From the NCBI GenBank assembly GCA_025929585.1, contig JAICPY010000024.1:1-48551 (forward strand): a DNA stretch of 48,551 nt. The letters are read 5' to 3'. Within the stretch, counting starts at the first letter, position 1. Each line of letters starts with the position of its first letter. The stretch is from Steroidobacter sp. GTDB taxonomy: Bacteria; Pseudomonadota; Gammaproteobacteria; Steroidobacterales; Steroidobacteraceae. Made by a program: the position numbers and the translations under genes. Below the pieces are notes generated by a model, which had not been told where the DNA came from, ran no database searches, and worked only from the letters and a program-made list of their open reading frames with translations. This document shows positions 26,113 to 36,234 of this stretch, one piece after another.

Positions 26113-27003
26113 ATGGCTGTAACAGCAGAAGCAGTAAAGTCGCTCCGGGAGCGCACGGGCGCAGGAATGATGGAGTGCAAGAAGGCACTCGTTGAAACCA
26201 ATGGCGATTTGGATGCCGCCGCCGAGTTGATGCGCAAGGCAGGGTTAGCGAAGGCCGACAAGAAGGCTTCGCGTATCGCTGCTGAAGGTGTGGTCGTGAT
26301 CGAGCGCAGCGCGGATGCAAAGCGTGCTGCGATCGTCGAGGTCAATTGCGAGACGGACTTCGTCGCTCGAGAGCAGGACTTTCAGAACTTCGCTGCCAAT
26401 GTGGCCAAAGTCGCTTTGGCTCATGCCCCAGCGGACCTGGAAGCCTTGTCGGCATTGAGCATGGAGACTGGCGCGTCGATCGATGAGGCGCGCCGCGTGC
26501 TGATTGCCAAAATCGGCGAAAACATCAGTGTTCGTCGATTCGCGATCCTCGATGCGCCTGCAGTCACCGGTGCATATCTGCATGGCAGCCGCATCGGTGC
26601 CTTGGTCGCGATGAAGTCCGGCGATGAGGCGGTGGCCAAGGACATCGCCATGCATGTGGCGGCAATCAATCCGGCGCGGGTATCCGCAGCGGAAGTGCCG
26701 GCCGATGAAGTCGCGAAAGAACGCTCGATCTTCGTCGAGCAGGCCAAAGGCGATCCGAAGACTGCCGGTAAGCCTCAAGAGATCGTCGACAAGATCATCG
26801 AAGGCAAGATTCGCAAGTGGCTCGGAGAGATCACTTTGCTCGGCCAACCCTTCGTCAAGGACGATAAGCAGACGGTCGAGCAGTACTTGAAGAAGGCTGG
26901 CGGCGAGGTGCTTGCGATCATCCGCTACGAAGTGGGTGCGGGCATCGAGAAGAAACAAGAAGACTTTGCCGCGGAGGTCATGAAACAAGTGCGCGGCCAA
27001 TAG
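26113..27003 (+). CDS. tsf: Translation elongation factor Ts
   Basis: This 296-residue nucleotide-exchange factor for EF-Tu has an N-terminal UBA-like domain (VKSLRERTGAGMMECKKAL) and the TDFV motif (81-84) that contacts EF-Tu. It is transcribed with rpsB (3-nt gap) and followed by a clear terminator at 27031. Confidence 0.97.
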   Translation: MAVTAEAVKSLRERTGAGMMECKKALVETNGDLDAAAELMRKAGLAKADKKASRIAAEGVVVIERSADAKRAAIVEVNCETDFVAREQDFQNFAANVAKVALAHAPADLEALSALSMETGASIDEARRVLIAKIGENISVRRFAILDAPAVTGAYLHGSRIGALVAMKSGDEAVAKDIAMHVAAINPARVSAAEVPADEVAKERSIFVEQAKGDPKTAGKPQEIVDKIIEGKIRKWLGEITLLGQPFVKDDKQTVEQYLKKAGGEVLAIIRYEVGAGIEKKQEDFAAEVMKQVRGQ

Positions 27004-27030
27004 GCTTGCGCTCGAGGATCGATGCTAATC

Positions 27031-27060
27031 AGAACCCCGCTTCGGCGGGGTTCTTTATAA
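27031..27060 (+). terminator. Rho-independent terminator after tsf
   Basis: A perfect 10-bp stem AGAACCCCGC/GCGGGGTTCT (27031-27040, 27045-27054) closes a stable TTCG tetraloop and is followed by TTATAA. It ends the rpsB-tsf unit. The next 130 nt hold the start region of pyrH, whose AAGAAGG lies before its ATG. Confidence 0.92.
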
Positions 27061-27193
27061 TGGGTCACAGCTGAAGCGATTGGATATCCTCGGAGAAGCC
27101 GATCAGCGCAGCGGAGCGATTCGCACGAAGGGCGCAGTTTGAGCGATCCATCGTCGCGAGTGTTCGCGGCAAGTCAGTCATAAGAAGGTATTC

Positions 27194-27955
27194 ATGACGT
27201 CGAACGACTCAGATTCAGGTGGACGCTCGCCCAGCGAGCCGGGACAAGGCTTGCGGCGCATTTTGCTGAAGCTCTCAGGCGAAGCGCTGATGGGGGAGGA
27301 AGACTACGGCATCGATCCAAAGATGCTCAAACGGGTGGCCGGCGAAATCCGCGAGGTCATGAGCTTAGGGATGCAGGTCGCGGTGGTCATCGGCGGCGGC
27401 AACATATTCAGAGGCGCCGGCCTTGCCCGCGCTGGCATGGACCGGGTCACCGGCGATCACATGGGGATGCTCGCGACGGTGATGAACTCGCTCGCGATGC
27501 AGGATGCGCTCGAGGCGCTGGGGCTTTACGCCCGTGTCATGTCCGCGATCCGCATCAATGAGGTGTGCGAAGAGTACATTCGCCGTCGCGCCGTGCGTCA
27601 CCTGGAGAAGGGTCGCGTAGTGATTTTGGCTGCCGGAACCGGCAATCCATTCTTCACCACCGATACGGCAGCCAGCCTCAGGGCGATCGAGATCAATGCC
27701 GATCTTTTGCTCAAAGCGACCAAGGTCAATGGCATCTATACCGACGATCCCATGAAGAACCCGAGCGCAACGCGCTATTCCCGTCTCACCTTCGATAAGG
27801 TATTGATGGATCGTCTCAACGTCATGGATGCGACTGCGATCGTGATGTGCCGCGACAATAATCTGCCGCTGCGCGTGTTCGATCTGACGAAGCCGGGAGA
27901 GCTCCTGCGCATCGTGCGCGGAGAGGATGTGGGGACGTTGGTTTTGAATGCTTGA
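27194..27955 (+). CDS. pyrH: UMP kinase
   Basis: This 253-residue hexameric amino-acid-kinase-fold enzyme phosphorylates UMP to UDP. Motifs include [38 protein letters not shown] and [13 protein letters not shown]. The N-terminal 16 residues before [10 protein letters not shown] are a short non-conserved tail. The AAGAAGG motif supports the ATG. It is separated from frr by a GGGGATA array. Confidence 0.97.
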   Translation: MTSNDSDSGGRSPSEPGQGLRRILLKLSGEALMGEEDYGIDPKMLKRVAGEIREVMSLGMQVAVVIGGGNIFRGAGLARAGMDRVTGDHMGMLATVMNSLAMQDALEALGLYARVMSAIRINEVCEEYIRRRAVRHLEKGRVVILAAGTGNPFFTTDTAASLRAIEINADLLLKATKVNGIYTDDPMKNPSATRYSRLTFDKVLMDRLNVMDATAIVMCRDNNLPLRVFDLTKPGELLRIVRGEDVGTLVLNA

Positions 27956-27961
27956 AGACTA

Positions 27962-28017
27962 GAAGGGGATAGCGGATAGGGGATAGGGAGGCTATCTCTT
28001 TATCGCCTATCGCCTTC
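27962..28017. repeat. Inverted heptamer array, GGGGATA family, between pyrH and frr
   Basis: The left arm (about 27962-27986, three GGGATAG-type units) pairs with 27993-28017 (TATCGCC units). The loop is very short and AGGAGG-like bases separate the arms. It ends just before the frr Shine-Dalgarno. The same unit family occurs before lpxA and between the SUI1 gene and yceI. Confidence 0.8.
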
Positions 28018-28029
28018 GTGGAGATGACT

Positions 28030-28587
28030 ATGCTGAACGACATCAAGAAAGATGCGACCGAGCGCATGCAGAAATGCGTGCTGTCGCTTAAGAACGAACT
28101 CAAGAAGCTGCGCACCGGGCGAGCACATACCAGTCTGCTCGAGCATATTCGGGTCGACTACTACGGGAGTGAAGTGCCGCTGCAGCAGGTTGCCAGCATC
28201 TCTTTAGAAGACTCGCGCACGATCACGGTGACGCCGTGGGAAAAGAACCTGGTACAGGCCATCGAGAAGGCCATCATGAAGTCCGAGCTGGGACTGATGC
28301 CGAATACCGCAGGCACCGTCATTCGTGTGCCCATGCCTCCGTTGACAGAGGAACGGCGGCGCGATCTGACCAAGGTCGTACGTCACGAAGCAGAGAATGC
28401 GCGTGTAGCCGTGCGGAACGTTCGCCGGGACGTGATGAACACGCTGCGCGATATGCTCAAAGAGAAACTCGTATCTCAGGACGATGACCGTCGTGCACAG
28501 GACGAGGTGCAGAAGCTTACCGACAAGCACATCGCAGAGATCGATCAGGTGCTTGCCGAAAAAGAAAAGGAATTGATGCAGGTGTAG
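28030..28587 (+). CDS. frr: Ribosome recycling factor
   Basis: This 185-residue protein splits post-termination ribosomes with EF-G. It matches family length and motifs ([72 protein letters not shown]). The ATG at 28030 is chosen because MLNDIKKDA aligns with the family start and GTGGAG lies 6 nt upstream; GTG 28018 and ATG 28024 are in frame but less likely. Confidence 0.97.
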   Translation: MLNDIKKDATERMQKCVLSLKNELKKLRTGRAHTSLLEHIRVDYYGSEVPLQQVASISLEDSRTITVTPWEKNLVQAIEKAIMKSELGLMPNTAGTVIRVPMPPLTEERRRDLTKVVRHEAENARVAVRNVRRDVMNTLRDMLKEKLVSQDDDRRAQDEVQKLTDKHIAEIDQVLAEKEKELMQV

Positions 28588-28597
28588 AGGAAGAGAA

Positions 28598-28626
28598 GCG
28601 GTTGGCGGTTAGCGGTTAGCGGTTAG
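28598..28626 (+). repeat. Solo heptamer arm, GGTTAGC family, between frr and uppS
   Basis: Four units (GGTTGGC then GGTTAGC, GGTTAGC, GGTTAG) lie in tandem with no inverted partner in the 135 bp before uppS. The matching inverted arm of this family occurs at 45965-46010. This may be half of an element whose second arm was lost. Confidence 0.8.
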
Positions 28627-28761
28627 ATAAGGACATGATTCGTACAGGGCAAGCGTCAAGTGAGTCACCTCGTACCCGATTGGCGATCGCTCGCGTCCAA
28701 CGCACATAACACATGATCAAACAGCTTGCTTCTTCGGTGCGCTTCGTCGTGGCCTGTGCTC

Positions 28762-29511
28762 ATGGCGGTGTCTGAGTCGCGCGGCAGCTCCAGCGCCGTT
28801 CCTCGGCACATTGCCGTCATTATGGATGGCAATGGCCGATGGGCTGCTGCACGCGCCTTACCGCGCTCAGCAGGTCACAGCATGGGCGTGCGTTCGGTCA
28901 AGCAAATCGTCGAAAATTGCGCGGCGCGGGGTGTCGAAGTCCTCACGTTGTTTGCGTTCTCTTCGGAGAACTGGAAGCGGCCAAAGGAAGAAGTGTCGAT
29001 GCTGATGAGCCGATTTCTTCAGGCACTGGACGATGAGGTAGATAAACTGCATGAGAACGGCGTCCGGCTGCGTTTCATCGGCAACCTCGCGCAGTTGTCA
29101 TCGGCTTTACGTGAGCGCATGGAAGCTGGAATGCGCCTCACAGCAAACAACAGCCGCATGACACTCATGATCGCTGTGGCGTATGGCGGCCGCTGGGATA
29201 TCACCGAAGCCGTGAAGGGCCTTGCCAAGCGCTGTGCGGCCGGCGAGCTAAATCCCGAGCAGATCGAGGAGACAACGCTCAGTGCTGAGCTCGCGCTGGC
29301 GGACCTGCCCGATCCCGATCTCTTGATCCGAACCGGCGGTGAGCACCGCATCAGCAATTTCTTACTATGGAATCTCGCGTACACGGAATTGTACTTCTGC
29401 GATGTTCTGTGGCCGGACTTCGGTGAAAAGGAACTTGCAGCGGCGATCGACCACTTCGGCCGTCGCCAACGCCGATTCGGACTCACTCCAGACCAAGCTG
29501 AGGTGCGGTGA
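28762..29511 (+). CDS. uppS: Undecaprenyl diphosphate synthase
   Basis: The 249-residue cis-prenyltransferase makes the C55 carrier for peptidoglycan and O-antigen synthesis. Visible are the catalytic aspartate D22 in VIMDGNGRWA, FAFSSENWKRP, and the C-terminal RTGGEHRISNFLLWNLAYTE. The ATG at 28762 is preferred over upstream starts because the family start is about 15-20 residues before IAVIMDGN. Its stop overlaps the cdsA start. Confidence 0.96.
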   Translation: MAVSESRGSSSAVPRHIAVIMDGNGRWAAARALPRSAGHSMGVRSVKQIVENCAARGVEVLTLFAFSSENWKRPKEEVSMLMSRFLQALDDEVDKLHENGVRLRFIGNLAQLSSALRERMEAGMRLTANNSRMTLMIAVAYGGRWDITEAVKGLAKRCAAGELNPEQIEETTLSAELALADLPDPDLLIRTGGEHRISNFLLWNLAYTELYFCDVLWPDFGEKELAAAIDHFGRRQRRFGLTPDQAEVR

Positions 29512-30305
29512 TGCTTCGCCAGCGTGTCCTGACTGCGTTGGCGCTAGGTGCGATCGCGCTGTTAGCCGTCTTCTTGCTCCCGCACGGAGCAATGATGGCC
29601 GTCCTTGCGTTGTTGGTGATCGCGGGGGCGTGGGAGTGGTCGGCATTTCCGGGCTTCACGCATTATTCAGCTCGCCTCGGCTATGTAGCGCTAATCGCGC
29701 TGGGTGTTGCGGGGACATGGGCTCTTGGCAATGTGGGCGCGGACTTGAGCGTGCTGCTTTACACCGCAGTCATGTGGTGGCTGGTGGCGCTCGCGTGGAT
29801 CGTGATTTTTCCGGGCGCAGTCAGCGGTGCCTCGGCGGGAGTAGCGGGGCTTTTCGTACTGATCCCAGCCTGGCTTGCGTTAGTTCGACTCCATGAACAG
29901 GCACCCGCGCTCATGCTGTTTCTGTTGTTACTCGTGGTCGCCGCCGATGTCGGTGCGTATTTTGCCGGTCGGCAGTTCGGCCGCAACAAGCTGGCGCCGC
30001 GAGTCAGTCCTGGAAAAACCTGGGAGGGTGTGTTGGGCGGATTGGCTGGCGCTGCGATCGTCGCGGTCATCGGGGTCCGCTTCTTTACGGTCCCCGTAGT
30101 GCCTTTTGTGGGCCTTTCGCTGGTCGCTGTTCTTGCCTCGGTGGTCGGTGATCTGACCGAAAGTCTGTTCAAGCGGCACGCCGGAGTGAAGGACAGCGGC
30201 AGTTTGTTGCCCGGCCACGGTGGAGTCTTGGACCGGGTCGATAGTGTTACGGCCGCCGCGCCGGTCTTTCTCGTGGGTCTCGAACGGCTCGGACTGTTCA
30301 GATGA
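29511..30305 (+). CDS. cdsA: Phosphatidate cytidylyltransferase
   Basis: The 264-residue multi-spanning membrane enzyme makes CDP-diacylglycerol, precursor of all phospholipids. The family signature [18 protein letters not shown]...[12 protein letters not shown] is present near the C-terminus. The ATG at 29511 overlaps the uppS TGA, and the stop overlaps the dxr ATG, so the genes are translationally coupled. Confidence 0.95.
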   Translation: MLRQRVLTALALGAIALLAVFLLPHGAMMAVLALLVIAGAWEWSAFPGFTHYSARLGYVALIALGVAGTWALGNVGADLSVLLYTAVMWWLVALAWIVIFPGAVSGASAGVAGLFVLIPAWLALVRLHEQAPALMLFLLLLVVAADVGAYFAGRQFGRNKLAPRVSPGKTWEGVLGGLAGAAIVAVIGVRFFTVPVVPFVGLSLVAVLASVVGDLTESLFKRHAGVKDSGSLLPGHGGVLDRVDSVTAAAPVFLVGLERLGLFR

Positions 30306-31480
30306 ACCGCACACGCCTCGCTATTCTGGGCTCGACCGGCAGTATCGGGTTGAGCACCTTGGATGTCATTGCCCGACACCCGGATCGCTACGAGGTATTC
30401 GCTCTGGCGGCACGTAATAATGTCGGTCGATTACTCGAGCAATGCATTCGCTTCCGCCCTAGATTTGCGGTAGTCGTCGAAACCTCTGCCGCACTCAAGC
30501 TGCGTGCTGAGCTCGCGCCAGCAGGCATGAAGACCGAAGTTCTTTCGGGCGCACAGGCATTGGCGGATATCGCGGCACATCCTGAGGTGGATGCAGTGAT
30601 GGCCGCGATCGTGGGAGCAGCCGGCTTGAGATCGAGCCTGGCCGCGGCCTGTGCAGGCAAGCGTGTGATGCTCGCCAACAAAGAAGCCTTGGTGATGTCG
30701 GGGCCCTTGTTCATGCAAGCCGTCCGCGAAGGCGGTGCCACGTTGATTCCTGTCGATAGCGAGCACAACGCGATTTTCCAATGCATGGGCGGAGATCGCG
30801 CCAGGGGTGTGCGGCGCGTGCTCTTGACCGCATCCGGAGGGCCTTTTCTGCGTGCACCCGAGCAGGTCTTACGCAGCGCCACTCCCGATCAAGCTTGTGC
30901 CCACCCGCGATGGGTCATGGGCCGCAAGATTTCCGTGGATTCAGCGACGCTGATGAACAAAGGACTGGAGCTGATCGAAGCCTGTTTGTTGTTCGATCTG
31001 GCACCTTCTCGCGTGGAAGTGGTCGTACATCCTCAAAGCATCGTGCATTCCTTCGTGGAGTACTTGGACGGTTCAATGCTGGCGCAGCTTGGGAATCCAG
31101 ATATGCGTACACCGATTGCACATGCTTTGGGTTGGCCCGATAGGCTTCCCTCCGGTGTAGAATCGCTGGACCTCATCCGCACGGCGCGATTGGACTTCGA
31201 AGCGCCTGATATGGGCCGATTTCCTTGCTTGCGCCTGGCGAGGAATGCCGCTGAAGCCGGTGGCACAACTCCGGCCGTCTTGAATGCCGCCAACGAAGTG
31301 GCCGTCGATGCGTTTCTGGAAGGCCGTCTTGGTTTTCTCGATATTCCTGGCGTGATCGAGGATGTCTTGGCAAAACACGGCAACGCTCCCGTCGTTTCTC
31401 TCGAGGATGTTCTTGGAGCAGATGAATGGGCGCGTGCGCAAGCGCGCGCCGCGGCAGCGATTACTGGAGCCTGTGCATGA
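30302..31480 (+). CDS. dxr: 1-deoxy-D-xylulose 5-phosphate reductoisomerase
   Basis: The enzyme has 392 residues and performs the first committed step of the MEP isoprenoid pathway. The NADPH site is [14 protein letters not shown] near the N-terminus. The catalytic region includes [29 protein letters not shown] and [18 protein letters not shown]. The flexible-loop histidine region follows ([13 protein letters not shown]). It overlaps cdsA (ATGA) and rseP (ATGA). Confidence 0.97.
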   Translation: MNRTRLAILGSTGSIGLSTLDVIARHPDRYEVFALAARNNVGRLLEQCIRFRPRFAVVVETSAALKLRAELAPAGMKTEVLSGAQALADIAAHPEVDAVMAAIVGAAGLRSSLAAACAGKRVMLANKEALVMSGPLFMQAVREGGATLIPVDSEHNAIFQCMGGDRARGVRRVLLTASGGPFLRAPEQVLRSATPDQACAHPRWVMGRKISVDSATLMNKGLELIEACLLFDLAPSRVEVVVHPQSIVHSFVEYLDGSMLAQLGNPDMRTPIAHALGWPDRLPSGVESLDLIRTARLDFEAPDMGRFPCLRLARNAAEAGGTTPAVLNAANEVAVDAFLEGRLGFLDIPGVIEDVLAKHGNAPVVSLEDVLGADEWARAQARAAAAITGACA

Positions 31481-32847
31481 TTTCGCCCGACACACCGCTG
31501 GAATACCTGATCGCGATCGCCGCATTCATCGTGGCGATCGGCGTGCTGGTTGCGGTGCATGAATTCGGTCATTTTTGGGTCGCGCGGCGTCTGGGTATCC
31601 GTGTTCTAAGGTTCTCTATCGGATTCGGCAAGCCGCTCTGGCAGCGCACCAGTGCCGTCGACGGCGTCGAATACGTCATCGCCGCAATCCCGCTGGGTGG
31701 CTATGTGAAGCTGCTCGATGAGCGAGAAGGCAATGTTCCCGCTGAGCTCTTGCCGCGGGCGTTCAATCGACAGCCGGTGTGGAAACGAATTGCAGTGCTG
31801 TTGGCCGGTCCGGGCTTCAACATGGTCTTTGCCGTGTTGTTGTATTGGGCGCTGTTCACCGCAGGCGTGCCGGCGTTGAAGCCATACGTCGGCGAAGTGA
31901 CGCCCAACTCGATCGCAGCGCAGGCAGGTTTGAAAGGCGGCGAGCAAATCATCGGCGTCGCCGGTCAGCAGGTAAACACGCTCGAGGGCGCGATCCTGGG
32001 CATCCTCGAGGATCTCGTCGATGACGGCACGATCGCGATGCGCGTGCGCGATGTGAAGGGCAGCGAGCGCGAAGTAAAACTCCTCGCAGGCGAGCGCAGC
32101 CGCGAGCTGACCGAACCTGATGCGTTACTTCCCGGTTTAGGCTTTCAGATGGGGCAGCCTCGGGTTGCGGCCGTCGTTGCAGAGGTCGTGAAAGGCAGCG
32201 CAGGGGATAAAGCGGGGCTCGAGCCGGGCGATGAAATCGTTCGTATGGGCGAGACACCCGTTGAGGATTTTTCGCACCTGGTACGGCTCGTCGAGCCCAG
32301 TGCCAATCAGCACGTAGTGCTTGAAGTACAGCGCGAAGGTCGGCGAATTGAATTACCTCTGACGATTGGCGAAGACGAGGTTGACGGTAAGCGGATCGGA
32401 CGCATCGGCATTGCGCCCAATACCGATCAAATGTTCAGCTTGGAACAGTATGGCCTCGTGCCTGCGCTGGGCGAGGCGACAGTGAAGACATGGGACATGT
32501 CGATCTTCACGCTGCAGATAGTGGGGCGGATCTTGACCGGCGATGTGTCGCTGAAAGCGATTTCGGGCCCAATCAGTATCGCGGAGACCACTGGATTCGC
32601 GGCGCGCCAAGGATGGAGGACTTTCCTCAGCACGCTGGCACTCATCAGCATCAGCTTAGGCGTGCTCAATTTATTGCCCATTCCCATCTTGGACGGTGGG
32701 CAAGTGGTTTATCAGCTTGCGGAACTGGTCAAGGGGCGGCCGGTCTCAGAACGTGCAATGCTCGTGGGTCAACAAATCGGCATTGCGATGTTGCTGCTGA
32801 TGATGACCGTCGCCTTCTATAACGATATCGCTCGGCATATAAACTAA
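31477..32847 (+). CDS. rseP: Site-2 protease RseP
   Basis: This 456-residue intramembrane metalloprotease releases sigma-E by cutting RseA. The zinc motif is H28-E29-F-G-H32 in the first membrane segment, and the second metal-site motif [11 protein letters not shown] is near the C-terminus. Two PDZ domains lie in the periplasmic part (about 120-300). The ATG at 31477 overlaps the dxr stop. The stop is followed by one base and then the left inverted repeat of a MITE-like element. Confidence 0.95.
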   Translation: MISPDTPLEYLIAIAAFIVAIGVLVAVHEFGHFWVARRLGIRVLRFSIGFGKPLWQRTSAVDGVEYVIAAIPLGGYVKLLDEREGNVPAELLPRAFNRQPVWKRIAVLLAGPGFNMVFAVLLYWALFTAGVPALKPYVGEVTPNSIAAQAGLKGGEQIIGVAGQQVNTLEGAILGILEDLVDDGTIAMRVRDVKGSEREVKLLAGERSRELTEPDALLPGLGFQMGQPRVAAVVAEVVKGSAGDKAGLEPGDEIVRMGETPVEDFSHLVRLVEPSANQHVVLEVQREGRRIELPLTIGEDEVDGKRIGRIGIAPNTDQMFSLEQYGLVPALGEATVKTWDMSIFTLQIVGRILTGDVSLKAISGPISIAETTGFAARQGWRTFLSTLALISISLGVLNLLPIPILDGGQVVYQLAELVKGRPVSERAMLVGQQIGIAMLLLMMTVAFYNDIARHIN

Positions 32848-32848
32848 G

Positions 32849-33132
32849 GGCCTGTTAAGACTCATTTTGCGTGCTGCGTTGCGCCTCCAATCGTCTGATG
32901 CGAGGCGCAAAAACGCAGCTCATATGTCGATATGAGCAAGTTTTTTAACGATGCAGCAGACGATTCGAGACGCAACCCATGAAATGTATGAATAACTTTA
33001 ATCGGGACGAGCTATTGCGCTCCAGGGCGTTGTTGCTCCTCCACTTGAGTACATTGAGTACACGGCGGTCGTCGCGCCTAGCCCTGAACCGCAATAGCTC
33101 GTCGCAGCTCGTAAAATGAGTGTTAACAGGCC
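32849..33132. mobile_element. MITE-like 284-bp foldback element at the bamA start
   Basis: The terminal inverted repeats are 30 bp (32849-32878 and 33103-33132), starting GGCCTGTTAA and differing at three positions. Inside are two more nested inverted repeats: GTTGCGCCTC-type at 32878-32897 with 32959-32978, and ACGAGCTATTGCG at 33007-33019 with 33090-33102. The element has no coding capacity, so a transposase elsewhere would be needed. The right terminal repeat contains ATG 33116, one candidate start of bamA. No convincing target duplication is visible. Confidence 0.75.
32918..32946 (+). terminator. Terminator-like hairpin inside the MITE-like element
   Basis: GCTCATAT (32918-32925) and ATATGAGC (32930-32937) form an 8-bp stem with a GTCG loop, followed by AAG and six T. 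It could end the uppS-rseP transcript and reduce read-through into bamA. Confidence 0.6.
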
Positions 33133-35584
33133 GATGTATCTGAGATCCATCATCCATGCGACGCTTTTGCTCGCAGCTGTCGGTGTCGTCGACACTTTGG
33201 ACAATCGTGCTGTTGCCCAAGTGCAGACTAATCAAGCCTTCATCGTCGGAGACATCCGCATCGAAGGTTTGCAGAGAATCTCGGAGGGCACGGTCTATAA
33301 CTATCTCCCGGTAAACATCGGCGATCAGCTCGACAGTCGACGCGTCGCCGAGGCCTTGCGAGCGCTGTTCGCGACCGGGTTCTTTCGCGACGTGGAGCTG
33401 CGCCGCGATGGCGGCACTCTCGTCGTCGCGGTCCTCGAGCGTCCTTCGATCGAGAGCTTCGAGATCAAAGGCAATAAGGACATCAAGACGCCCGACCTGC
33501 AGCGTTCGATGCGCAACGTCGGACTGGCGCCCGGTAAGACCTTCGATCAATCGACGTTGGATGAGGTCAAGCAATACCTCACCGATCAGTATTTCTCTCG
33601 GGGCAAGTATGGCGTGCGTGTCGATACGCAGGTCGAAGAAGTGCCCGGTAACAAGGTCAAGATCACGATCGATATCAAGGAAGGCAAACGCGCTCGCATT
33701 CGGCAAATCAATGTTGCCGGCAACACGGCGTTCCCCGAAGAAGATCTGCTCGAAGAGTTCGAGCTCAGAACACCTAATTGGCTTTCGTGGTACCGACAGG
33801 ATGATCGGTATGGCCGAGAGGCATTGTCAGGCGATCTGGAGAAGCTGCGCTCGTATTACATGGATCGCGGGTACGCGAATTTCGCGGTCACCTCCACACA
33901 AGTGGCAATCGCGCCGGAGAAAGACGACATCTTCATCACGGTCAATATCGATGAAGGGGATGTCTACAAGATTTCGGAGCTCAAGCTCGCAGGCAACATG
34001 GTCGTACCTGAAGAACAGCTGCGCAGGCTGATTCTCGCCAAACCAGGCGACACTTATTCGCTGAGAAACATCACCACGACGACGGAGGCGATGAAGTTGC
34101 GATTGGGCTTGGATGGCTATGCGTTCGCCACTATCGATCCGGTGCCGCAGACGAACGAAGAAACCAAGGAGATTTCGATTACGTTCGTCGTCGATCCGAA
34201 GAATCGCGTCTATGTTCGCCGCATCAACTTCAACGGCACTTCCGGCGTGAATGACGAAGTGTTTCGGCGCGAGATGCGCCAACTCGAAGGCGCCTATTTG
34301 TCGAATGCGCAGGTCGAACGATCCAAGGAGCGCGTGCAACGATTGCCGTTCATCGAAAGTGTGGAAGTAGAGACCAATCAAGTTCCCGGCGCCGCGGATC
34401 TCGTCGACGTGGATTTCGAAATCAAAGAAGGCTTGCCCGGTCAATTCGGTGGTGGCATCGGCTACTCCGAGTCGCAATCGATCATCTTGAACGGCAACTT
34501 CGTTCATTCGAACTTCATGGGTACCGGAAATCGGGTTGCGGCCGAGATCAACTCGGGCCGCTACACGAAAGCGTTCAGCTTCGCGCACACCGATCCTTAC
34601 ACGACGATCGACGGCGTGCAGCGCACCGTTTCGGTCGGCTATCGAGACATCACGCAGCTGACCTCGGCGACTTCGGACATCGATACCGAGACAATCTCCG
34701 CGGGGCTCAACTACGACTTCCCGCTGAGCGAGTATCAGTACTTTGGCATCGGCATTTCTGCGCAGCGCGCCGAGCTACTCGGTTCGGAAGGAGGCAGCGC
34801 GGCTCAAGTGCTCGAATGGTTGACCAACAACGGCGATTCGCGCGTTCAATGTAGGCAGATCACGCCGGATGCGGATTGCGATGACTTCGCGGAGTTCGAG
34901 CTCATCAGCAGTCAGTTCACGACCTTCGAGCTCAATCTAGGCTGGCGTTACGATTCGCGGAACAGAGCGTTGTTCGCCGATCGCGGACGCCGTCAGCGCT
35001 TCAACATCGGCTACACCCTTCCGGGAAGCGACGTCGAGTTCTGGAATGCATCCTTCGATTATCTGCAATTCGTACCGATCTGGCGCAGCTTCACCTTGAT
35101 GATCAATATGGAGCTTGCCTACGGTAAGGCGCTCGGAGACACGACGGCGTTGCCTCCCTATCGGCAATATTTCGCCGGTGGTCCCGAATCGGTGCGCGGT
35201 TTCCGCGAGAGCCGATTGGGCCCGAAGGATAACTTCGGCCGGCCCTATGGCGGCAATATCAAAACGATCGCCCAGACCGAGTTGCTCCTGCCGATGCCCG
35301 AAAAGTGGCGCAACAGCGCCCGCTTTAGCCTGTTCTACGACATCGGCAACGTGTTCTCGGATCAAGACATCGACTTTTTCGGGCCGGGGGGGCAACGATC
35401 GGACTATGAATTCAGCTATGATGAGCTGAAACAATCCGTTGGCGTCGCGGTGCAGTGGCTTGCACCTTTGGGCGTCTTCCGCTTCAGTTACGCGCTGCCA
35501 TTGAACGATGAGCGCGGCGATCAGCCGGATCGCTACGGCGATCAGACGGAAGGATTCCAGTTCTCGATCGGTCAGGCCTTCTAA
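33116..35584 (+). CDS. bamA: Outer membrane protein assembly factor BamA
   Basis: This is an 816-822 residue Omp85 protein. It has a signal peptide (cut near AVAQV), five POTRA domains (about 30-430) and a 16-strand barrel with VRGFRESRLGPKD, the conserved (V/I)RGF barrel-lid motif, ending in F. BamA inserts beta-barrel proteins into the outer membrane. The start may be ATG 33116, inside the right terminal repeat of the MITE-like element and giving MSVNRP from transposon-like DNA, or ATG 33134 just outside it, which starts directly with MYLRSIIHATLLL. Neither has a strong Shine-Dalgarno. Between them I slightly favour 33134. Confidence 0.96.
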   Translation: MSVNRPMYLRSIIHATLLLAAVGVVDTLDNRAVAQVQTNQAFIVGDIRIEGLQRISEGTVYNYLPVNIGDQLDSRRVAEALRALFATGFFRDVELRRDGGTLVVAVLERPSIESFEIKGNKDIKTPDLQRSMRNVGLAPGKTFDQSTLDEVKQYLTDQYFSRGKYGVRVDTQVEEVPGNKVKITIDIKEGKRARIRQINVAGNTAFPEEDLLEEFELRTPNWLSWYRQDDRYGREALSGDLEKLRSYYMDRGYANFAVTSTQVAIAPEKDDIFITVNIDEGDVYKISELKLAGNMVVPEEQLRRLILAKPGDTYSLRNITTTTEAMKLRLGLDGYAFATIDPVPQTNEETKEISITFVVDPKNRVYVRRINFNGTSGVNDEVFRREMRQLEGAYLSNAQVERSKERVQRLPFIESVEVETNQVPGAADLVDVDFEIKEGLPGQFGGGIGYSESQSIILNGNFVHSNFMGTGNRVAAEINSGRYTKAFSFAHTDPYTTIDGVQRTVSVGYRDITQLTSATSDIDTETISAGLNYDFPLSEYQYFGIGISAQRAELLGSEGGSAAQVLEWLTNNGDSRVQCRQITPDADCDDFAEFELISSQFTTFELNLGWRYDSRNRALFADRGRRQRFNIGYTLPGSDVEFWNASFDYLQFVPIWRSFTLMINMELAYGKALGDTTALPPYRQYFAGGPESVRGFRESRLGPKDNFGRPYGGNIKTIAQTELLLPMPEKWRNSARFSLFYDIGNVFSDQDIDFFGPGGQRSDYEFSYDELKQSVGVAVQWLAPLGVFRFSYALPLNDERGDQPDRYGDQTEGFQFSIGQAF

Positions 35585-35627
35585 GTCGAGTAGAATTCAC
35601 GCTTTGCATATCCGAGGTCGATCTCTC

Positions 35628-36197
35628 ATGACACGTTTGAGTCTCACAGGTTGGATTTTGTCCGCCGGGTTGGCGCTGCTGGCACCCCTGAGCATGGCTC
35701 AGGCGCAGTCTAAGATCGCCGTGGTCAATGTACCCAAACTTCTCGAGGAGGCACCGCAGGCAAAGTCCGCGATGCAAGCTCTGGCAGATGAGTTCGCGCC
35801 GCGGCAGCGAGAAATCGTAGCGGCTCAGAACGAATTGAAAACCAAAGAAGAGAAGCTGCAGCGAGATGGCGCCGTGATGGCTGAAAACGAGCGGCGCACC
35901 GCGGAGAAGGAGTTGCGCGATGGGCAACGCGAGTTGGCGCGCAAGCAGAACGAGTACGTGGAGGACTTGAACGTACGACGGAACGAAGAGATCGGTAAGT
36001 TGCAGCGTTCATTGCTCCAGGAAGTGCAGATCTTTGCGCGCGGTGCAAATTACGATCTCGTCGTCGGCGATGGAGTTTTGTACGTGAATGAGTCCATGGA
36101 CATCACTCCGCAAGTCCTCAGTGCGTTGCAGGCACGAGCAAAGACGGCTGGTTCCAAGCCCGCACCGACGCCGGCGAAACCGGCTCCGAAACCCTGA
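35628..36197 (+). CDS. skp: Periplasmic chaperone Skp/OmpH
   Basis: The 189-residue protein has a signal peptide ending SMAQA-QS, the Skp-type start KIAVVNVPKLLEEAPQ, a long charged coiled-coil (about 45-135) forming the tentacles, and a P/A/K-rich tail. It delivers unfolded outer-membrane proteins to BamA, the preceding gene. The ATG at 35628 has GAGG about 10 nt upstream; a longer frame starting inside bamA is rejected. Confidence 0.93.
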   Translation: MTRLSLTGWILSAGLALLAPLSMAQAQSKIAVVNVPKLLEEAPQAKSAMQALADEFAPRQREIVAAQNELKTKEEKLQRDGAVMAENERRTAEKELRDGQRELARKQNEYVEDLNVRRNEEIGKLQRSLLQEVQIFARGANYDLVVGDGVLYVNESMDITPQVLSALQARAKTAGSKPAPTPAKPAPKP

Positions 36198-36234
36198 TCC
36201 CATCGGCCGTGAGTCAACGAAGGCTCGCCCGGCC

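Noticed and set aside
32849-33132. Reading the rseP-bamA gap as a heptamer array element
   Set aside because: It has long unique terminal repeats and nested palindromes but no tandem short units, so it is a different class.
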